A stretch of 64,000 nucleotides of DNA from contig CAZRCI010000016.1 in NCBI GenBank assembly GCA_964598535.1, positions 1 to 64,000 of the forward strand, given 5' to 3'. The DNA is from JALHMI01 sp964598535 (GTDB lineage Bacteria > Planctomycetota > Planctomycetia > Pirellulales > PALSA-1355). This document shows positions 19,639-28,695 of this stretch, piece after piece. Positions within the stretch are counted from its first letter, which is position 1; each line of letters begins with the position of its first letter. Below the pieces are notes generated by a model. The model saw nothing but the letters and a program-made list of their open reading frames with translations, did no database searches and was not told the DNA's origin. A program made the position numbers and the translations under genes.

Positions 19639-20030
19639 GACTGGCGCTCCTTGAGATGAGAACGGACGGAAGCGATGAGCTGCGGCTCGGTGAGCCCGAG
19701 CTGCAAGGCACGAGTCACCAGCGGCTCGATGAAAGGCGCGAGTTCCTGCTGCCGCTCGGCCAGCGACGGCAGTGTTTCTTGAGGGCGGACGCGCATCCCG
19801 GTGCCGCGTACCCGCTCCAACACGCCATCGGCCTCAAGCCTGGCATAGGCCTTAGAGACCGTCATCATGTTCACCTCCAAATCGCTGGCCAACTGCCGAA
19901 TGCTGGGCGCCATCGCCCCCGGCGGAAGCCGCCGGCTAGCCACCAGCGCGCGAACCTGGTCCATGATCTGGCGATAGATCGGGACGCCACTGTGGGGTTG
20001 AATTTCGAATTCGAGCGAGGCGTCAGTCAT
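19605..20030 (-). CDS. GntR-family regulator, YtrA subfamily
   Basis: A 141-residue protein with an N-terminal winged helix (GVPIYRQIMDQVRALVASRRLPPGAMAPSIRQLASDLEVNMMTVSKAYARLEADGVLE, a textbook GntR HTH near residues 14-75). Only a short helical tail follows in place of a ligand domain, as in YtrA. It is the first gene of the operon with the ABC genes and most likely represses that operon. The promoter spacer carries a near-palindrome that could be its operator. Confidence 0.9.
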   Translation of the reverse strand: MTDASLEFEIQPHSGVPIYRQIMDQVRALVASRRLPPGAMAPSIRQLASDLEVNMMTVSKAYARLEADGVLERVRGTGMRVRPQETLPSLAERQQELAPFIEPLVTRALQLGLTEPQLIASVRSHLKERQSWNKSPSTSRI

Positions 20031-20056
20031 GGCGATCCCTCTAGCTGCATTGGTGA

Positions 20057-20085
20057 ATTATTATGCTAATGCACATACTTGTCAA
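20057..20085 (-). promoter_or_regulatory. Promoter of the GntR-ABC operon with embedded operator candidate
   Basis: On the minus strand TTGACA (20080-20085) and AATAAT (20057-20062) are 17 bp apart. The spacer contains the near-palindrome TATGC-TAAT-GCaCATA (plus strand 20062-20077), placed to block RNA polymerase when bound by the GntR product. The start codon is about 25 bp downstream. Confidence 0.65.
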
Positions 20086-20417
20086 GGAAATCGAATCTAT
20101 CGACCGTAGGGACCGTGCCGAGGATTGCCGGGCAGCCGCCGCGCAAAGTTCGCGCGAAACCGGCATAACAAGCATTCCCGTCAGTACGCGCACACGATTT
20201 TCGCCCCCACACGACGGTTGAGCGCGAACTCAAAGGCTACCGCTTCCGTCATCAACCGGTGGGTTCGGACTGACCGCTATGGCACGATCCTGCCTCATCC
20301 GCCGCACATCCGTCGCACGGCGTCGCTTACGGTAGTTCTTACAGAGACGCTAGCGGCCGCGACGATAGTGCTTGTGTTCAACTTCGGTTCACTTTTGCCC
20401 CAACCACGCGGAATCGC
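20086..20417. other. Upstream region of the sigma-factor gene
   Basis: About 330 bp without a gene. It should contain the promoter of the sigma-factor gene at 20418. I could not single out a convincing pair of hexamers and see no repeat or RNA motif. Confidence 0.35.
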
Positions 20418-21257
20418 ATGCCCACCACACGACGACGCACCACCTCGGCCGTTCAGACTCCGCTGGAGACGTACCTCCGCGAAATCAACGAAACCTCGCT
20501 GCTCACGGCCTCCGACGAACAGGAACTGGCCACCGCGATCGGCAACGGCGACATCCGTGCCCGCGATCGCATGGTCCGCGCCAACCTACGCCTGGTGGTA
20601 AACATCGCCCGCGGCTACACGGGCAAGGGCCTCAGCCTGCAAGACTTGATCGAAGAGGGAAACCTCGGCCTGCTGCGAGCGGTCGAAGGCTTCGATCCCG
20701 GCGTGGGAACCCGCTTTAGTACGTATGCCAGCTACTGGATCAAGCAATCGATCAAGCGGGCGCTGATCAATACGGCAAAAACCATCCGCATCCCGGCCTA
20801 CATGGTCGAGCTGCTCAGCAAATGGCGACGGGCCAGCGCTCGCCTGGCCGAAGAGCTAGGCCGCACGCCGACGCCAGAGGAGGTCGCCCGCGTGTTGGGG
20901 TTGCCGAAGAAAAAGCTGCCCATCATCAAGAAGGCGATCCGCATCTATAACTCGACGCCGCAAACCGATCAGGCCGAAAGCGGCTGGTCGCTGGGCGAGA
21001 TGGTGATGGACGAACGGCTCAAAAGTCCCGACGAGGAACTCGTCGACAGCGACAACCTGGTTCACGTCATGCAGATGCTCGAAACAATGGACCAGCGCGA
21101 AGCGACCGTCCTACGGATGCGCTTTGGGCTCGCCGATAACGAACCCAGAACGCTCAAGGAAATCGGCGAAGCTCTCGGACTGACTCGCGAGCGGGTGCGA
21201 CAAATCGAGACCGAAGCCCTGGGTAAGCTCGCCGATAGCCTGCACGGCGGAGCCTAG
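20418..21257 (+). CDS. RNA polymerase sigma factor, RpoD/SigA family (short)
   Basis: A 279-residue sigma-70 factor with region 1.2 (PLETYLREINETSLLTASDEQELA, from about residue 15), region 2 (RDRMVRANLRLVVNIARGYTGKGLSLQDLIEEGN, RFSTYASYWIKQSIKRAL), region 3 and region 4 (REATVLRMRFGLADNEPRTLKEIGEALGLTRERVRQIETEALGKL). It lacks region 1.1 and the non-conserved insert of the housekeeping sigma, so it may be an RpoS/SigB-like alternative of group 2. No anti-sigma gene is adjacent. Its start has only a weak ribosome-binding site. Confidence 0.9.
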   Translation: MPTTRRRTTSAVQTPLETYLREINETSLLTASDEQELATAIGNGDIRARDRMVRANLRLVVNIARGYTGKGLSLQDLIEEGNLGLLRAVEGFDPGVGTRFSTYASYWIKQSIKRALINTAKTIRIPAYMVELLSKWRRASARLAEELGRTPTPEEVARVLGLPKKKLPIIKKAIRIYNSTPQTDQAESGWSLGEMVMDERLKSPDEELVDSDNLVHVMQMLETMDQREATVLRMRFGLADNEPRTLKEIGEALGLTRERVRQIETEALGKLADSLHGGA

Positions 21258-21352
21258 TGGCGTGGGCTCGATGAGCCACCCCCGCTTGGCATCGCGTTTG
21301 CACCACCCCGAACTGGCGACCATCGGTACCTTCACCGAAGGAGGTCAGTTCC

Positions 21353-21724
21353 ATGATACGCCTTCCCAAATGTGCATTTGCCGCGGTGCTTGGCGCCTGC
21401 TGCATCGTTCCAGCAGGTTGGGCAGCAGGTCAATCTGGCGCCACGACGGATGTTCTTCTGCCAAGTGTAGAACAACGCACCGCCGCCAACGAAGTGCAAT
21501 ATCAGCGCGGGCGATACCGTTCACGGTATGGTAGCTATTATCCGCCTTCGTACGGCTATCGCCCCTATTACGGTTACTATGGCTACTACTCCCGGCCACG
21601 GTACTCCGCGAATTATTACCCACGGGTATATACGGCGCCTTATCATGGCTACCGTTACTACAGCGCACCCGGCGATGGTTATCGCTCTGGCCGCGTTCCT
21701 TCCCGTTACGGCTGGTACCGCTAA
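21353..21724 (+). CDS. Small exported Tyr/Arg/Gly-rich protein
   Basis: A 123-residue protein. It has a signal peptide (CAFAAVLGACCIVPAGWAAG), a short linker, and then from about residue 50 a low-complexity region dominated by Tyr, Arg, Gly, Ser and Pro with YGYRPYYGYYGYYSRPR-like runs. AAGGAGG precedes the ATG. The last four bases overlap the end of the convergent bamA gene. It is similar in style to planctomycete hypothetical secreted Tyr-rich proteins. The function is unknown and a structural or surface role is a guess. Confidence 0.7.
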   Translation: MIRLPKCAFAAVLGACCIVPAGWAAGQSGATTDVLLPSVEQRTAANEVQYQRGRYRSRYGSYYPPSYGYRPYYGYYGYYSRPRYSANYYPRVYTAPYHGYRYYSAPGDGYRSGRVPSRYGWYR

Positions 21725-24700
21725 CGGCCAACGCCGACAAAGAAGCTGACGTTCTGGATCATGTCGCCATCGGCATGCTGAATCGGGCCCGCGATGTCGA
21801 TGGCGATCGGCGCCGCGCTGATCGCCGGAATCGTCACGCGAATACCGGCGCCTGGCGAAATGCGGTAATCGCTCCAGTTGATCGCGAGCGGTTGTTCCAC
21901 GGTACCGAAATCGATGAAGACAACGCCCTTGAGCGCATCGTCGGCCGTGATCGGAAACATGTATTCCAGCGAATTGATCCACTGGAAATTACCACCAACG
22001 ATCGCCGAGTGGGATTCAGGATCATCTGGATTCACATACTCGCGAGGCGATGCTCCACGAAAGAGGAAGCCACGAAGGGTCGAAAAACCACCGGCAAAGA
22101 ACCGCTCGTAAACCGGCGTATCCGAACCGCTAAAGCCCAGTTGGTTATAGTAACTGAACGTGTGCCGCCCCGTTCCATCCGGACGCTCCCTCAGCAGCCA
22201 ATGCTTCTGGGCGTTCATCGTGAACTGCGGATAGAAGAAGCTGCCCATGAAGTATTCGAACGTGCCCACCACGTAGTGGCCTTCGGTCGGCAAGAACGTG
22301 CTGTCACGCGTGTCGTGCGCGAGCGAAGTTCGAACGCTATAGAGTTGGGAATGACCAAGGGCTCTCTCGATCGATGGGACGTCCCGGTCCTCTCCGCTGG
22401 CCGAAATCAATACGTCCTCGCCGCGAAGGCCGATGTTGCCCGAGAAATCCGGCGTAAACTGATAACCGAGCGTCACGCGTCCGCCCAGCCGCTGCTCCAT
22501 CCAGTCTGTGTAGTAGCGGTTGAAGTAGTAGCCCGACAACCCGAAGCTTACCGGGGTGTCGAACAGAAAGGGTTCTGAAAAGTTAATCAGGTATCGCTGG
22601 ACTTCGGTACCAGGGGCAGCTTCGAGGCGGAACTTCTGACCGGCTCCGCGCCAAGCCCGCCCGGAACGGATGTCTTCCCAACTGGTCGGAAACCGCCGCC
22701 AGTCGAAGTTCTGCTCATCCAACACGATCGAGCCCACCACGCCGGCGTTGGAGTTCACGCCCGCCCCGAACATGAACCGGCCGGTTTGCGCTTCGCTCGC
22801 CACGATATCGATCGGCAAGGCCGGCTGTGATGGGGGCAACGACTCGGGGCTCAAAAAGCTCCCCGGCGGAGTTACCAGCGGCGGGCCGCCAAAATCGCGC
22901 GGTGCGGAATAGTTTTCTCGCGGGTCCGGAAGCATCTCATTGTATTGCACCGGAGAGACCGCCGACGCTGCCCCCGCAGCTTGATACCCGGCATAGGGCG
23001 TGCGGCCGGGTTGATATGCCTGGTTTGGGGTCGCCGCGTAAGGTGACGCGGTCGGCGCCGCTTGATAGGGCGAAGCGGCGGTCGGTTGCTGGGCGTACGA
23101 CAATGGCTGAGGACTCGGCGAAACAGGATTGATCGCCGTGCCCCCATAGCCGCCATAGCCATCCGGACTCTGGGCACGCATCTGCTGCGGATTGGCCACG
23201 GCCTGCCGCAAGGGATCGTTCGAGACGGGCGATTGACGCGATTGGTAAGACGCCGGCTGCGGCGAGTTGCTCTGTGGGACACTCACCGGCTGTCCTTCCG
23301 ACCACCGCATGGCCCCACTCGAATTCGACGGTTGCAAGGCGGTTAGCTCGTCGGGACTCTGGCTGCGCACCTGGGGCCGGCTTGCCGTACGTCCTGTGCC
23401 GCGAGCCCCCTTCTCACTGCCGGCGATGTTCTCCATGCCCTCGGGCGGCGAGAAAGTAAGCCGGGGAAGGTCTCCCTTCGAGGGATCGACATTGAACAGC
23501 CCGGACGCCTGAATGCGCCGTTCGCTGTTGCGAAACTTGCGGATGTCCGCGATATCTCCCGGCCGGAAATCCAACCGGTTGAGAATGACGTTTTGCCGGG
23601 TGTGCGGGTTGTCGCCCTTGATCTGCACTCGGATATCACCGACTCGGCATTGTTGCCCTTCTTCGAGCTTATAAATGATGTCGACAACGCCGGGTTCAAG
23701 GTCAAACCGCAGGTCGGCGATGGCGTTGGCAAAGACATACCCATTCGAGCCGTACAAGTCCTTGACCGTGCCGATGTCCTTATTCATGGCCGCTTGATCG
23801 AAGGGATCGCCCGCGGCGAGCTTGAGCGTCGGCATTAAGGCTTCGGTGGGAAACACGCGGTTACCCATGAACGAAATGTTGCGGACGTTGTAGCGCGGTC
23901 CTTCATAGATATGAAAGGTAACGTCCAGCTTGTCTTCATCGCGATTATAGCGCAGGTTGCGGCCGACCGTGGCCTTGAAGAATCCTAGGCTGCGGTAGTA
24001 TTCGAGCAACCGCTCGCGGTCTTCGTCGAGGGTTTGATGGTCGACCTCGCCCTTGAGCACCCACAAAATCGGGGTTCGCGACTGAATCACCTTTTTCAGC
24101 CGGCCGTCCGGAGCGATCTCGCGGCTATTTCCTTCAAAAGAAATGCTACGAAACTTGAGTTTCTTGCCTTCGTTGATCAGAAACACCGCGCCCCGATCGC
24201 CTGGCTTGTCACCCTCGGCGATTTCGACGGTAACTCCGCTGAAACCTTTGGACTCATAATAGGCTTCGATTTTCCGGGCCGCTTCGCGCACGGCATACGG
24301 ATCGAACGCGTCGTTCTTTTTAAGCCCTGTCTCTTTGCTCAGCTTGCTTTCGTTGACGGTGGTTCCGAAATAGCGGACATATTCGAGCACGGGCCGTTCG
24401 ATCACTTCGAGCGTGATAACGACACCGCCTTGCACGAACTCCTTGCGCGGCACGACGTGGACGAACCAGCTTCGCGAGGTAAGTTTCTTGATATCCTTCT
24501 CGAACGCGGCCTGATCAAAAACGTGGCCGATACGCGTCGTCATTGCGTTGAGCACTTTCTCGCGAGAGTGCGTGCGATTCCCTTCGACGCGAATATCGAG
24601 CACATGCGCCACGGCGGCCGCTTGCGGCTCGGCGACGGAAGGCAACGCCAGCGAGCTTGAACCGCCGCCCGGCGGCGGCGCTTGCGCCAGCGCTGCCGGC

Positions 24701-24831
24701 GCGCCAAACACGGCGCACGCCAACAGCGCGGCCGACGCTTGGCGCAATATTCCCCAGACCTGGCGGCCGACAGGAGCCATGAACGCTCGCTTGTGAATCA
24801 CGTTGACGAAACTTCGAGATGGGTACGGCAT
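21721..24831 (-). CDS. bamA: Outer-membrane assembly protein BamA (Omp85 family)
   Basis: About 1,036 residues. After a signal peptide (ASAALLACAVFGAPAALAQ) come about five POTRA domains (for example DIRVEGNRTHSREKVLNAM and YNVRNISFMGNRVFPTEALM). The usual 16-strand barrel occupies the C-terminal 350 residues, with GLRGEDV, RGFLFRGASPREYVNPDD and a final strand ending in VSFFVGVGR. Between POTRA and barrel there is an insert of about 200 residues rich in Pro, Gln, Ser, Tyr and Ala (22820-23440), far longer than in proteobacterial BamA (about 800 residues in total). The start is uncertain: ATGs at 24873, 24831 and 24780 are in frame, and 24780 gives the tidiest signal peptide. Confidence 0.9.
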   Translation of the reverse strand: MPYPSRSFVNVIHKRAFMAPVGRQVWGILRQASAALLACAVFGAPAALAQAPPPGGGSSSLALPSVAEPQAAAVAHVLDIRVEGNRTHSREKVLNAMTTRIGHVFDQAAFEKDIKKLTSRSWFVHVVPRKEFVQGGVVITLEVIERPVLEYVRYFGTTVNESKLSKETGLKKNDAFDPYAVREAARKIEAYYESKGFSGVTVEIAEGDKPGDRGAVFLINEGKKLKFRSISFEGNSREIAPDGRLKKVIQSRTPILWVLKGEVDHQTLDEDRERLLEYYRSLGFFKATVGRNLRYNRDEDKLDVTFHIYEGPRYNVRNISFMGNRVFPTEALMPTLKLAAGDPFDQAAMNKDIGTVKDLYGSNGYVFANAIADLRFDLEPGVVDIIYKLEEGQQCRVGDIRVQIKGDNPHTRQNVILNRLDFRPGDIADIRKFRNSERRIQASGLFNVDPSKGDLPRLTFSPPEGMENIAGSEKGARGTGRTASRPQVRSQSPDELTALQPSNSSGAMRWSEGQPVSVPQSNSPQPASYQSRQSPVSNDPLRQAVANPQQMRAQSPDGYGGYGGTAINPVSPSPQPLSYAQQPTAASPYQAAPTASPYAATPNQAYQPGRTPYAGYQAAGAASAVSPVQYNEMLPDPRENYSAPRDFGGPPLVTPPGSFLSPESLPPSQPALPIDIVASEAQTGRFMFGAGVNSNAGVVGSIVLDEQNFDWRRFPTSWEDIRSGRAWRGAGQKFRLEAAPGTEVQRYLINFSEPFLFDTPVSFGLSGYYFNRYYTDWMEQRLGGRVTLGYQFTPDFSGNIGLRGEDVLISASGEDRDVPSIERALGHSQLYSVRTSLAHDTRDSTFLPTEGHYVVGTFEYFMGSFFYPQFTMNAQKHWLLRERPDGTGRHTFSYYNQLGFSGSDTPVYERFFAGGFSTLRGFLFRGASPREYVNPDDPESHSAIVGGNFQWINSLEYMFPITADDALKGVVFIDFGTVEQPLAINWSDYRISPGAGIRVTIPAISAAPIAIDIAGPIQHADGDMIQNVSFFVGVGR

Positions 24832-25213
24832 CCGCCGCGAAGCCTGAAACCGTCGCACATCGCAAGTCGCCAAGCGATTCGCAGTCCTTCGCGATTGAAC
24901 CGTATTTTTGCTCGTTCCGACGCAAGCAGATGGGATCGCGCTTGGGGTCGGCCCGTTTGAGCAGCGTAGAAATACTGCATGCCGCCGGACGCGACAAGAC
25001 GAAATTCACGCAGCGGGACAGTTTCCGTAACCAGCTTGCGCGAATTCGCTCACTAACCGATAGCGGTGCTGGCTGTCCACAGGCCCGCAAGCAGCTCCAG
25101 GGGGATGCCAAAATCCGCCAAATCGCCCAGCAATCTGTGGGGCATGCCGCCGGCTACGCCGATTTGCGCTCGGGGTAATTTCAGAAATCGTTTCCACCGC
25201 CCCGCGAGAAGCA
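24832..25213. other. Intergenic region between bamA and dnaB
   Basis: About 380 bp between two minus-strand genes. No convincing coding frame, terminator or repeat is visible. It should include the bamA promoter. Confidence 0.35.
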
Positions 25214-26605
25214 CTAGAACGTATCCGCCGAATTGAATTGTTCGAATTCGTCGTAGGGCTTATTGGCTGCATCCGTGAATCGAGTGAAGTCCTTCAGCCA
25301 TGCTAGCTTCACGTCGCCGGTCGGACCGTTGCGTTGCTTGGAGACGATGAGCTCGGCCTCGCCGGCCACCTTGGCACGTTCTTCTTCACTCGTGCAGTAA
25401 TATTCCTCGCGATGGACAAACATCACCACGTCGGCATCCTGCTCGATGGCCCCGCTTTCGCGCAGATGGCTCATCCGCGGTTTATTGTCGCGAGTCGCCT
25501 CGGCCTGACGGTTGAGCTGCGCAAGGCACATGACTGGCACCTTGAGTTCGCGGGCCAACCCCTTCAAACGCCGGGCAATCTTGGCCACCTGTTCCTGACG
25601 CGGATCGCGCGGGTTATCGGGCTCGATAAGCTGCAAGTAGTCGATCACCACCAACCCCAGATTGCTGCGCCGCTTGAGCCGGCGAGCCGTCGCGGCAATC
25701 TCGGTGATTGTGCGGCTAGGCGTGTCATCGACAAACAGCGGAGCCTGACTCATCTCGGCGGCCTTCTCCACCAGTCTCCGACGATCATCGTTCGAAATCG
25801 AGCCGTTACGCAACCGCATGCCGTTGACCCTGGCCAGCGAGCAAAGCAAGCGGTCGGCCAATTCCACCGAGGACATTTCAAGGCTCACGAACAGCGTGCC
25901 CACCCCCTGCGAAAGCGCGGCATGCTCGGCAATATTGAGCGCGAGCGCCGTCTTTCCCATGCTCGGACGCGCCGCCAGAATGATCAGCTCCGACTCGTGC
26001 AACCCGCCGGTCATGCTGTCGAAGTCACGAAACCCCGACTCGACACCTCCCAGGGAATGCTCCTGCTTCATGCGGGCATCGATGCGTTCCATGGCATCTT
26101 GCAAGATATCGCGGATCGACGAGAGCTCGCCGCCGGCCTGCGTGTCCAAAATCGAAAAGATCCGTTGCTCGGCTCGGGCCAAAAGCTCCTTCGAATCGTC
26201 TACTTCGTCATAGGCATCGCGCAAAATTTCGGTGCTCGAAAGTATCAACGCGCGAAGCGTCGACTTGCTCTTCACGATCTCGGCGTAGTGCGTCGCGTTC
26301 GCGGCCGTCGGCACCGATTGCAACACCTCGGCCAAGTACGCGGCGCCTCCGACACGTTCGAAGTCTCCCTTGGCCCGCAAGCGTTCCACGAGCAACGTCG
26401 TGTCGATCCGACGCCCTTCGTCGTGCATCGTCCGAAGATGGCCGTAGATGATGCGATTGGCGTCGTCGTAAAAGTCGTCCGCCCGGAGGATCAACGCAAC
26501 GTCGTCGCAGACCACCGGTAGAAGCAGAATACTGCCCAGCACGCCCCGCTCGGCCTCGAGATTGCAAGGCGGCCTGCGGTCGAGGATCTCGGAATTAACC
26601 TTCAT
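25214..26605 (-). CDS. dnaB: Replicative DNA helicase DnaB
   Basis: A 463-residue hexameric helicase of the replication fork. The N-terminal domain starts RRPPCNLEAERGVLGSILL. The RecA-like domain has Walker A ARPSMGKTAL, Walker B LGLVVIDYLQLIEP, and the arginine-rich end SKQRNGPTGDVKLAWLKDFTRF. No intein interrupts it. The ATG at 26605 has GGGAGG six bases upstream; upstream in-frame starts lack one. It lies downstream of the rpsF-ssb-rplI run but is separated from it by a terminator and 390 bp, so it is transcribed on its own. Confidence 0.95.
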   Translation of the reverse strand: MKVNSEILDRRPPCNLEAERGVLGSILLLPVVCDDVALILRADDFYDDANRIIYGHLRTMHDEGRRIDTTLLVERLRAKGDFERVGGAAYLAEVLQSVPTAANATHYAEIVKSKSTLRALILSSTEILRDAYDEVDDSKELLARAEQRIFSILDTQAGGELSSIRDILQDAMERIDARMKQEHSLGGVESGFRDFDSMTGGLHESELIILAARPSMGKTALALNIAEHAALSQGVGTLFVSLEMSSVELADRLLCSLARVNGMRLRNGSISNDDRRRLVEKAAEMSQAPLFVDDTPSRTITEIAATARRLKRRSNLGLVVIDYLQLIEPDNPRDPRQEQVAKIARRLKGLARELKVPVMCLAQLNRQAEATRDNKPRMSHLRESGAIEQDADVVMFVHREEYYCTSEEERAKVAGEAELIVSKQRNGPTGDVKLAWLKDFTRFTDAANKPYDEFEQFNSADTF

Positions 26606-26912
26606 TTCTAGCCTCCCTGCGGTCGCGAACCTCTGGCTCCAGGGCATCTCACGGACCAGCACCTTGCGGTATATCCGGCCCTGAGCAAATCGAAGCAGAC
26701 CGATCGATTCGTTATTCGACGCGGAAAATAGCGCCCAGCGCAGCCACCATGGCGCTAATGACGATTGAGATGCGTCCTGACGTCCTATCGCTTAGTTTCG
26801 CCGAGAGGCCACTCGTCAGCAAGCGCCCACGTTTTGAGTTTCGTCGAATCCCCCGGGTATCCTACCGGTCCGACGCTACCGACAGGACACTTGCTGGGAG
26901 ACAATGGGCAAC
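26606..26912. other. Intergenic region upstream of dnaB
   Basis: About 300 bp between the rplI terminator and dnaB. Small open frames here have no ribosome-binding sites and look spurious. It must contain the dnaB promoter, which I could not place with confidence. Confidence 0.35.
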
Positions 26913-26946
26913 AAAAATGGCCCACACCGGATTTCAGTGCGGGCCA
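26913..26946 (-). terminator. Intrinsic terminator after rplI
   Basis: Read on the minus strand, TGGCCCGCAC pairs with GTGTGGGCCA (one G-T pair, plus-strand arms 26937-26946 and 26918-26927) and is followed by TTTTT. It closes the glmU-to-rplI run about 50 bp after the rplI stop. Confidence 0.8.
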
Positions 26947-26994
26947 CTTTCGAATATATGCTGTTGAGAACTTGTCGATAATCGACTGCTGCGG

Positions 26995-27528
26995 CTATTT
27001 CTTGTCTGCGGCTTCTTCGGTCACGGTGGGCACCACCCAGACTTTGAGCTCGGCTTCGACTTCGTGGCCGAGGTGGATGTTGACCGTATACAATCCAAGC
27101 TCCTTGAGCGGGCCCTTGAGGCGGACCTGATCGGCCGTGATCGTGAACTCGGTCTTCTTGAGGGCGGCTACAATTTCCGGTGCCCCGACCGAACCGTACA
27201 GGTGGCCTTCGTCGTTCGCGTTGGCCTCGATCGTGATGCTTTGCCGTGCAAGATTGTCGGCGAGCTGCCGCAGCCCGGCCATCCGAGCGTTCTGAATCTC
27301 TTGCAGCTTGGCACGGTGCTTCTCAACCATCCGCTTGTGATGATCCGTGGCAATCGTTGCCAGACCCTGGGGCAGTAGATAATTCATGGCATAGCCGCGC
27401 TTCACTTCGACGACATCGCCTTGCTGGCCGACATGATCGACCGATTGGATCAAAAGCAGCTCCACACCATTATGCTTGCCGCGAGGAAGCCGCTTGAGAC
27501 GGGTGCCTGCTTTGGAAGACTTGGCCAT
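26995..27528 (-). CDS. rplI: 50S ribosomal protein L9
   Basis: A 177-residue L9. The N-terminal rRNA-binding domain has the signature GQQGDVVEVKRGYAMNYLLPQGLA, followed by the long connecting helix and the C-terminal domain (LYGSVGAPEIVAALKKTEFTITADQVRLKGPLKELGLYTVNIHL). A 20-residue positively charged N-terminal extension precedes the usual start; the ATG at 27528 has GAGG upstream at a long spacing. Last gene of the run with rpsF and ssb, and followed by a terminator. Confidence 0.95.
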   Translation of the reverse strand: MAKSSKAGTRLKRLPRGKHNGVELLLIQSVDHVGQQGDVVEVKRGYAMNYLLPQGLATIATDHHKRMVEKHRAKLQEIQNARMAGLRQLADNLARQSITIEANANDEGHLYGSVGAPEIVAALKKTEFTITADQVRLKGPLKELGLYTVNIHLGHEVEAELKVWVVPTVTEEAADKK

Positions 27529-27635
27529 GACTTGGTAAACCTCGTTCGAAATAGTTTCGCTATGTTGTGTTGTTATGAAAAGTTCAGACGCGCCAGGTAC
27601 AAAAATCGACCGTCTCCCGCCTGCTGACTGCTCGC

Positions 27636-28097
27636 TCAGAATGGGATATCGTCATCCGGTGGGGCATCGAATTCGTCGTGCGCGGGCGTTGGAGCGCCCC
27701 CGCGAGCCGACGGCCGCGAACCACTTCCGCCACCAGTGGGTCCCCCTCCGGGGCCACCGCCTGGAGCGCCGCGTCCGCCCAGCATCTGCATCCGTTCGCC
27801 GATCACGCGAAGTTTCGAATTCTTCTTGCCGTCTTTCTCCCAGGTGTCGAGCTTGAGCCGGCCTTCGACAAGGACGCTCGAACCTTTGCTCAAGTATTCG
27901 CTGGCGACCTCGGCGGTTCGCCCCCAAAGCGTCACGTCGACGAACGTTGTCTCGTCAATCCACTCGCCGCTAGCGCTCTTGCGACGATCATTCACGGCCA
28001 AACCGATCTCAGTAACCGCCGTACCACTGGGAATGTAGCGCAGCTCGGGGTCGCGCGTCAGGTTGCCGACCAGAATGACGCGATTAAAACTAGCCAT
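27636..28097 (-). CDS. ssb: Single-stranded DNA-binding protein
   Basis: A 153-residue SSB. The OB fold starts MASFNRVILVGNLTRDPELRYIPSG and includes WIDETTFVDVTLWGRTAEVASEYLSKGS. A Gly/Pro-rich linker follows, and the acidic partner-binding tip is PPDDDIPF. AAAGGAG lies before the ATG. It sits between rpsF and rplI, the place usually held by rpsR together with ssb; rpsR (S18) is not present here. Confidence 0.95.
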   Translation of the reverse strand: MASFNRVILVGNLTRDPELRYIPSGTAVTEIGLAVNDRRKSASGEWIDETTFVDVTLWGRTAEVASEYLSKGSSVLVEGRLKLDTWEKDGKKNSKLRVIGERMQMLGGRGAPGGGPGGGPTGGGSGSRPSARGGAPTPAHDEFDAPPDDDIPF

Positions 28098-28193
28098 TCG
28101 TCAGCTCCTTTCTGGCGTTCTGGAAACGCCGTCTCCCTGGAAGCGCCATCTCGTAGGCAAGCGGCTCGTGATCAATACGCCCAGCACCGCGCG

Positions 28194-28604
28194 TTATTCA
28201 ACGGCGCTCGGAATTTCATCATCGCTCGACACGTCCGCGACCACGGGTTCGGCCGGACGCCGCTGGGCAATGGTGCCGCTCAGGGCGTGGCTCACCAGGG
28301 CATCAGCAATTCGCGGATCAACTTTCAAAAACAGCGTCCGCAGGATGCTCTCGCTGATCTGGCACATCCGCGTCAGCTCTGCGAGCTTGCTGCTATCGAG
28401 CTTGAAGTAGGTCAGCCAGTAGGTACCCTTCCGCTGCCCGTTGATCGGATACGCCAGGCGACGTTCTTCCCATAGGCGGCTGGCCTGTATTTCACCGCCC
28501 AACTTCTGGATCAACTCGGGAATCTGGCCCGAAACGCCAACCGCATCGCGAGCGTAGCGATTCGAGTCCAGTATGAACATGCCTTCGTAAACGTTGACTG
28601 GCAC
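28194..28604 (-). CDS. rpsF: 30S ribosomal protein S6
   Basis: A 136-residue S6 with the beta-alpha-beta start VNVYEGMFILDSNRYARD and the core LGGEIQASRLWEERRLAYPINGQRKGTYWLTYF. The GTG at 28604 is chosen since AGGAGA lies 9 nt before it and the conserved sequence begins there; the open frame extends to a TTG at 28658. The C-terminal tail is acidic. It precedes ssb and rplI. Confidence 0.93.
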   Translation of the reverse strand: MPVNVYEGMFILDSNRYARDAVGVSGQIPELIQKLGGEIQASRLWEERRLAYPINGQRKGTYWLTYFKLDSSKLAELTRMCQISESILRTLFLKVDPRIADALVSHALSGTIAQRRPAEPVVADVSSDDEIPSAVE

Positions 28605-28695
28605 AACCGCTCTCCTGGTAATTTCGTGAGTCGTTGATTTCTTCGTGGCGGCTGGCAATTATTCGCCGGCCGCCCCGTGCGAAAGCGCCGCCCGA

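Noticed and set aside
24061..24110. A CCTTTTTCAGCC string in bamA resembling the dispersed repeat
   Set aside because: It is in-frame coding sequence (Lys-Lys-Val region) and lacks the other repeat arms.
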